Source: JAWLCA01 sp041687395 (GTDB lineage Bacteria > Pseudomonadota > Alphaproteobacteria > Rhodobacterales > Rhodobacteraceae). From it: a DNA stretch of 64,000 nt. Location: contig JAWLCA010000002.1 of assembly GCA_041687395.1 (NCBI GenBank), positions 172,007-236,006 on the forward strand, in the 5' to 3' direction. Below are positions 60,563 through 64,000 of this stretch, piece by piece; positions within the stretch are counted from its first letter, which is position 1; the number at the start of each line of letters is the position of its first letter. The notes beneath the pieces were generated by a model, which made no database searches, was not told the origin of the DNA, and worked only from the letters and a program-made list of their open reading frames with translations. The position numbers and the translations under genes are program-made.

Positions 60563-60988
60563 TTACATCCCGCCCGTGCCGACCTGCGCGAGATAGGCCG
60601 CGACGTCCGCCTGTCCGCGTGCCAGCCGGTAGCTCATCACCGTTCGCGCCGTCGAATCGCCGGTGATCCTGCGCAGGAAGCCTTCGGGATCTCCGACATA
60701 TTCGGCCAGCGTGGCTTCGGACCAGACAAGCCCGCCGCGTCCGGCGGCCTGCATGGCTGGCGAATAGCGGCGAAACCCGGCTGCCGTGCCCGCCCTGCGG
60801 CCGATCACCCCGTAAAGGTTCGGCCCCGTTAGCCCGCCCAGAACCACAGCGGTGCCATCGGGCGCTTCCAGCGTGTGGCAGGCCTTGCATTTCGCAAACT
60901 CGCGTGCGCCGCGGACCGGATCGCCTGCCGCGGCCGGCAGGCTGTGGAACAGGGCAAAAAGGCCCGTGATGAAGAACAGGTAACGCAT
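60563..60988 (-). CDS. Exported class I cytochrome c
   Basis: 141 aa with signal peptide (about 1-22, RYLFFITGLFALFHSLPAAA). Heme site is CKACH (about 34-38). Other cytochrome c2/mitochondrial-type features are GPNLYGVIGRRAGTAAGFRRYSPAM (in pieces), TLAEYVGDPEGFL and an axial Met in ARTVMSYRLARGQ. It is monoheme and likely donates electrons to the aa3 oxidase encoded downstream (ctaD starts 154 nt away); the link is by position. The ATG has a weak ribosome-binding site. Confidence 0.88.
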   Translation of the reverse strand: MRYLFFITGLFALFHSLPAAAGDPVRGAREFAKCKACHTLEAPDGTAVVLGGLTGPNLYGVIGRRAGTAAGFRRYSPAMQAAGRGGLVWSEATLAEYVGDPEGFLRRITGDSTARTVMSYRLARGQADVAAYLAQVGTGGM

Positions 60989-61348
60989 TCCAAACTTTCT
61001 TGATCGGCACGGACCCCCGACAGTCCTTGCTAGGAAATAGCAACAGAATCTTGCCTTGGGTATAATTGGTGCGCGCATTGCATGGTCGCTCTCGGGCAAG
61101 TGATAGCCCCGCACGACACGGGAAACGGTGCCTTTCTCATTCCGCACGCGTCCGAAGTTAATGGTAGCGTGCTGCCATGGCGATGTTTCTGAACGTTCGG
61201 CCGCCGACCGCATCGACGAGGTTTGTGCCGACGTCCTGATCGGCGTGCGGATCATCGAGGGCGCTGCGGCGTTGCCGTCAGACTTTTGGGCGTTTCTGCG
61301 GATTCTGGGAAATGGAGCAGCTTGTGGTATCCGGCTGCGGCAGGGTGC
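60989..61348. other. Intergenic region upstream of the cytochrome c gene, no supported gene
   Basis: 360 nt between lipB (3' end at 61349) and the cytochrome c start. It should hold the cytochrome c promoter. No open reading frame with convincing start and content, no RNA gene and no clear terminator after lipB were seen. A TATAAT at 61061-61066 has no matching upstream element. Confidence 0.5.
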
Positions 61349-61996
61349 CTAGCCGAAGACCTTGGGGAAGGTTGCCTTCAGTGCCAGATCGACCTCGTCC
61401 ATCGTCACGGGCAGGCCCAGCTCGACCAGGCTGGTCACCCCGTGGTCGCGGATGCCGCAAGGGACGATGCCGTCGAAATGGCTCAAATCCGGTTCGACGT
61501 TGATCGACAGCCCGTGAAAACTGACCCAGCGGCGCAATTTCACCCCGATCGCGGCGATCTTGTCCTCGCGTGGGCTGCCATCGCGCAAGGGGGGCTTCTC
61601 GGGACGCATAACCCAGACACCGACACGCCCCGCCCGGCGCTCGCCCCGCACGTTGAATTCCGCCAGCGTCGCGATCACCCAGTCCTCCAGCGCGCAGACG
61701 AACCGGCGCACGTCGCGTCCGCGGGTGTTGAGGTCCAGCATGACATAGGCAACGCGCTGCCCAGGCCCGTGATAGGTGTACTGGCCGCCCCGGCCGGCCA
61801 CATGGACAGGAAATCGGTTTGGCGCGGTCAGGTCGGCGGGGTCGGCGCTGGTTCCGGCCGTGTAGAGCGGCGGATGCTCCAGCAGCCAGATCGCCTCGGC
61901 GGCCGTTCCGCCCGCGATTGCGGCAACGCGCGCCTCCATCGCGGCGAGCGTCTCGACATAAGGCGCTAGGCCCGGGAAAGAGCGCCACTCGACCAT
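61349..61996 (-). CDS. lipB: Lipoyl(octanoyl) transferase
   Basis: 215 aa, transferring octanoyl from ACP to lipoyl domains such as those of PdhB and PdhC in this window. Motifs are AIWLLEHPPLYTAGTSA, GRGGQYTYHGPGQRVAYVMLDL (in pieces), KIAAIGVKLRRWVSFHGLSINV (catalytic Lys region, in pieces) and the catalytic Cys in FDGIVPCGIRDHGVTSL. The start at 61996 has AAGGGGACACC directly before the ATG; a reading to 62569 is not supported. Divergent from the 62105 gene. Confidence 0.95.
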   Translation of the reverse strand: MVEWRSFPGLAPYVETLAAMEARVAAIAGGTAAEAIWLLEHPPLYTAGTSADPADLTAPNRFPVHVAGRGGQYTYHGPGQRVAYVMLDLNTRGRDVRRFVCALEDWVIATLAEFNVRGERRAGRVGVWVMRPEKPPLRDGSPREDKIAAIGVKLRRWVSFHGLSINVEPDLSHFDGIVPCGIRDHGVTSLVELGLPVTMDEVDLALKATFPKVFG

Positions 61997-62104
61997 GGTG
62001 TCCCCTTGGATGATGGAAAACCGAGAGATTTTTTTCTCGGGCAAACGGTTTCGCGATGATATGCTCTGTTTAATTGAATTTGAAGCGGGTGAGGAGTTGA
62101 AGAC

Positions 62105-63463
62105 ATGATCGTGAAACGGATTTCGACCGCGTGTATCGCCGCAAGCCTGGCCATCGCTCCAGTGGGGGCGACTGCGGGCAGTGACGGACTGGTGGGGGGC
62201 ATCGTAGGCGGCATCATTGGCGGCGCCATCGTGAACCACGCCAACCGTCAGCCACAGCGGGTGCAGCGGGTCCAGCGCAGCGCACCCAGGTCCGGCATTT
62301 CGTCCGCGACGCGAGAGGCGAACCGGCAGACGCAGGTGGCCTTGAACTACTTCGGATTTCCCGCAGGGACACCCGACGGTGTCGTCGGCCGTAACACCCG
62401 CGCGGCAATTGCCAATTATCAGGCCTTCATGGGCTACCCGCCCAGTGGACAATTGAACCAGTTCGAGCGCGATTTCCTGATCACCTCTTATAATCGTGCG
62501 TCGATCGGTGGGCCGCATATCGCCCAGATGGTCGCGGCAAGCCCGCAGGGCGTGCGCGGATTGCTTCACAACTTCCGCGACGAGATGATGGGCACCTCGG
62601 TCGTCGCCCGGCCGGAAGGGCCTGCGGCACCGTTGGCGGTCGTGGCGCCAGCGGCCACTGCGCCCGTAGCCGTTGTCGCGCCAGCACCGGATGTCGCGCC
62701 GTCACCACAGGCGGGCCTGCCGAATTTCATGGGCACGCCCGAGGCGCAGGCCTCCCTCGCGTCGCACTGCAACCGGGTCAGCCTGCTCACGAACTCGAAC
62801 GGCGGCTTCACGACGCTCGCCTCGATGTCCGACCCGGGTTTTGCGCTGGAAGAGCAGTTCTGCCTCGCGCGCACATACGCAATCGCGCAGGGCGAAGAGA
62901 TGGTGGCCAAGGTGCAGGGCTTCACGCCGCAGCAGGTTGCACAACAGTGCGATGCCTTCGGCCCGGCCATGAAGGATTATGTGTCCTCGTTGTCGCTCAA
63001 GCCTCAGGCAGATGTGATGGAGGGAGTTGGTGCCTTCATCCTGCAAAGCGGGATGCCGCCCGCGCAACTGGCCGGGACCGCGAAGATCTGTCTGTCGGTC
63101 GGCTACCGGACCGACGACATGGACGTGGCCGTGGGATCGGCCCTGCTTCTGGCCGTTCTGGGTGAACGGGTCTATGCGGAACTTATGGGTCATCATCTCG
63201 CGCAAGGTTTCGGCACCGGCAAGCGGCCGGATCTGGCCTTGGCGTGGTATGACACCGGGCTCGAGGCGATCGCGAATGGATCGACGGCTGTTTTCGTCCC
63301 CGGACACGCGGATCGCAGTGAACTGATCCGTGCGGCGGCCTATGCCGTTGGCGGTCGGGCAATGCCCGCGGCCCAGGCCGTAGGGGAAACCCCGGTTCCT
63401 GCCGCCCTGCCGGTCTTTGACATCGGTACAGCTGAAAAGGCCGCGAAAGACGTAAAGAACTGA
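62105..63463 (+). CDS. Exported protein with peptidoglycan-binding domain
   Basis: 452 aa. Signal peptide about 1-24 (MIVKRISTACIAASLAIAPV), then a glycine-zipper-like GGIVGGIIGGAIVNH and a basic stretch. Residues about 72-125 are a peptidoglycan-binding_1 domain (TQVALNYFGFPAGTPDGVVGRNTRAAIANYQ, in pieces). A Pro/Ala/Val linker (about 165-200) leads to a C-terminal domain (about 205-400) with conserved-looking cysteines (LASHCNRVSLLTNSNGGF, EEQFCLARTYAI, VAQQCDAFG, TAKICLSVGYR) that I do not recognise. GAGGAGTTGAAGAC precedes the ATG. A terminator follows. Confidence 0.82.
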   Translation: MIVKRISTACIAASLAIAPVGATAGSDGLVGGIVGGIIGGAIVNHANRQPQRVQRVQRSAPRSGISSATREANRQTQVALNYFGFPAGTPDGVVGRNTRAAIANYQAFMGYPPSGQLNQFERDFLITSYNRASIGGPHIAQMVAASPQGVRGLLHNFRDEMMGTSVVARPEGPAAPLAVVAPAATAPVAVVAPAPDVAPSPQAGLPNFMGTPEAQASLASHCNRVSLLTNSNGGFTTLASMSDPGFALEEQFCLARTYAIAQGEEMVAKVQGFTPQQVAQQCDAFGPAMKDYVSSLSLKPQADVMEGVGAFILQSGMPPAQLAGTAKICLSVGYRTDDMDVAVGSALLLAVLGERVYAELMGHHLAQGFGTGKRPDLALAWYDTGLEAIANGSTAVFVPGHADRSELIRAAAYAVGGRAMPAAQAVGETPVPAALPVFDIGTAEKAAKDVKN

Positions 63464-63482
63464 GCGCGCCTCAATCTGCGAC

Positions 63483-63518
63483 CCACCGCCTCCGCAAGGG
63501 GCGGTGGATGCGTTTTTT
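63483..63518 (+). terminator. Rho-independent terminator after the 62105 gene
   Basis: CCACCGCC and GGCGGTGG pair over 8 bp around a short loop, followed after ATGCG by TTTTTT. It ends the gene whose stop is at 63463. Confidence 0.85.
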
Positions 63519-63572
63519 CCCTTCACATCGGCCCGTCGCTCGGCTATCACCCGCGCCACCAAGCCTAGACGT

Positions 63573-63659
63573 GCGGTCGTGGCGGAATTGGTAGACGCGC
63601 AGCGTTGAGGTCGCTGTGGGGTAACTCCCGTGGAAGTTCGAGTCTTCTCGACCGCACCA
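63573..63659 (+). tRNA. tRNA-Leu, anticodon GAG
   Basis: An 87-nt class II tRNA with encoded CCA. Acceptor GCGGTCG/CGACCGC pairs perfectly, the anticodon stem CAGCG/CGCTG holds loop TTGAGGT (anticodon GAG), a long variable arm (TGGGGTAACTCCCG) is present, and the T arm is GAAG-TTCGAGT-CTTC. Leucine tRNAs are frequent integration sites for phage-type integrases, and an integrase fragment follows 80 nt downstream. Confidence 0.97.
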
Positions 63660-63739
63660 AGACCGCACTTGCGGCCCCTATTTTTCAGGCATATCAGGCG
63701 CTTCGCGCTCCTCCCGGGACACAAACGGGTTAGAAGGCG

Positions 63740-63904
63740 ATGCTTCTGGTGATGAAACTTAAGCACGTTGACGAACTCTCAGGCGGGCGCAAGCGGTTCA
63801 GGTGGCGCTATCCGAAGGCCGTGATTCCTGTCGTTGGCGAGGAGTTCTTTCAGGTTCCCATGAAGGCCCGCGACGGTGCCGATCTAGTGGCCGAGCGGCT
63901 TTGA
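63740..63904 (+). pseudogene. N-terminal fragment of a phage-type site-specific integrase
   Basis: 54 codons from ATG at 63740 (or 63752). The segment GGRKRFRWRYPKAVIPVVGE, then EEFFQVPMKARDGADLVAE resembles the N-terminal arm domain of tyrosine integrases of Rhodobacteraceae prophages and islands, which run to about 400 aa or more. The frame then stops at TGA after ERL. No catalytic domain follows within the window, and the sequence changes character into the left end of an IS110-like element. Its position just downstream of tRNA-Leu is typical for an integrase at its own attachment site. I read it as an integrase cut by insertion; the rest may lie beyond the window. Confidence 0.65.
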
Positions 63905-64000
63905 TGATGTGAGCGCCCTCCGACGGCATCGATGTGCCAAGGTGGGTCTGCGAGGATCCACAAAGGAGGACGGTCATGTCGGAGATTACCACGGTCGGGC
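63897..64000 (+). mobile_element. Left end of an IS110-family element (runs off right edge)
   Basis: From near the integrase break to the window end. It holds about 75 nt of noncoding sequence and the first bases of the transposase gene. The exact left boundary cannot be fixed without a second copy; IS110 elements usually lack terminal inverted repeats and target duplications. Confidence 0.5.
63976..64000 (+). CDS. IS110-family transposase, first 8 codons (partial)
   Basis: AAAGGAGGACGGTC followed by ATG and MSEITTVG. IS110/IS1111 transposases typically begin with a short stretch like this leading into GLDIAK, the first DEDD catalytic Asp. Only eight codons are visible, so the call rests on the strong ribosome-binding site, the N-terminal wording and the context of an interrupted integrase. 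The noncoding left end is short, which would fit the IS1111 subgroup. Confidence 0.5.

Overview
The window is GC-rich, gene-dense chromosomal DNA from an alphaproteobacterium, almost certainly a member of the Rhodobacteraceae. The evidence is the order dusB(nifR3)-ntrB-ntrC-ntrY-ntrX-trkA-trkH-hfq-hflX, fused ispDF, a PDH E1-beta with its own lipoyl domain, the run pyrC-pyrE-dnaB-alr-pqiA-like-radA-cvpA-purF, and NtrC/NtrX proteins without the sigma-54 contact motif. I see no rRNA genes and no CRISPR array.

Layout. 1-2040: minus-strand operon of an acetate/acyl-CoA ligase and a TPP-dependent E1-alpha that runs off the left edge. 2521-4355: a secreted PQQ-type sugar dehydrogenase with a diheme cytochrome c. 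4356-4679: a regulatory region with two perfect palindromes. 4680-10097: the main accessory-looking block, a ribbon-helix-helix protein, a ComEC-like metallo-beta-lactamase hydrolase, and a 1200-residue protein joining a subtilisin (S8) domain to a thermolysin-like (gluzincin) domain. 10279-20083: cold-shock protein, DUF4399 protein, rimO, a membrane-anchored endonuclease/exonuclease/phosphatase protein, an iron-type ABC permease, a very acidic OmpA-family protein, pncC/cinA-C, pgpA and ispDF. 20272-32181: the nitrogen-regulation, potassium and Hfq cluster. 32334-36235: an Lgt-like/TlpA fusion, tRNA-Ile2, purM-purN and rnd. 36258-42700 (minus): pyruvate dehydrogenase E2, E1-beta and E1-alpha, an FtsB-like protein, class I aldolase and pgk. 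42862-47396: two cyclophilins, then nlpD-pcm-surE and an SDR. 47552-56649: bioY, then purF back to pyrC. 56688-63463: two small proteins, DUF2244, ctaD, a cytochrome c, lipB and a peptidoglycan-binding-domain protein. 63573-64000: tRNA-Leu(GAG), a fragment of a phage-type integrase, and the start of an IS110-family transposase, which looks like the edge of a mobile region.

How the genes work together. NtrB/NtrC and NtrY/NtrX sense nitrogen and related signals. TrkA/TrkH take up potassium. Hfq and HflX act on RNA and ribosomes. The PDH genes, aldolase and Pgk form a central-carbon block. PurM, PurN, PurF, PyrC and PyrE make nucleotides. NlpD, Pcm and SurE are the usual stationary-phase and cell-wall trio. 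The best candidate for an undescribed system is the S8-gluzincin fusion with its MBL partner, whose stop and start codons are three bases apart. No nucleotide-binding sensor is visible beside it, so any defence or proteolytic-cascade role is inference. All identities are from reading sequence and motifs; no database search was possible.
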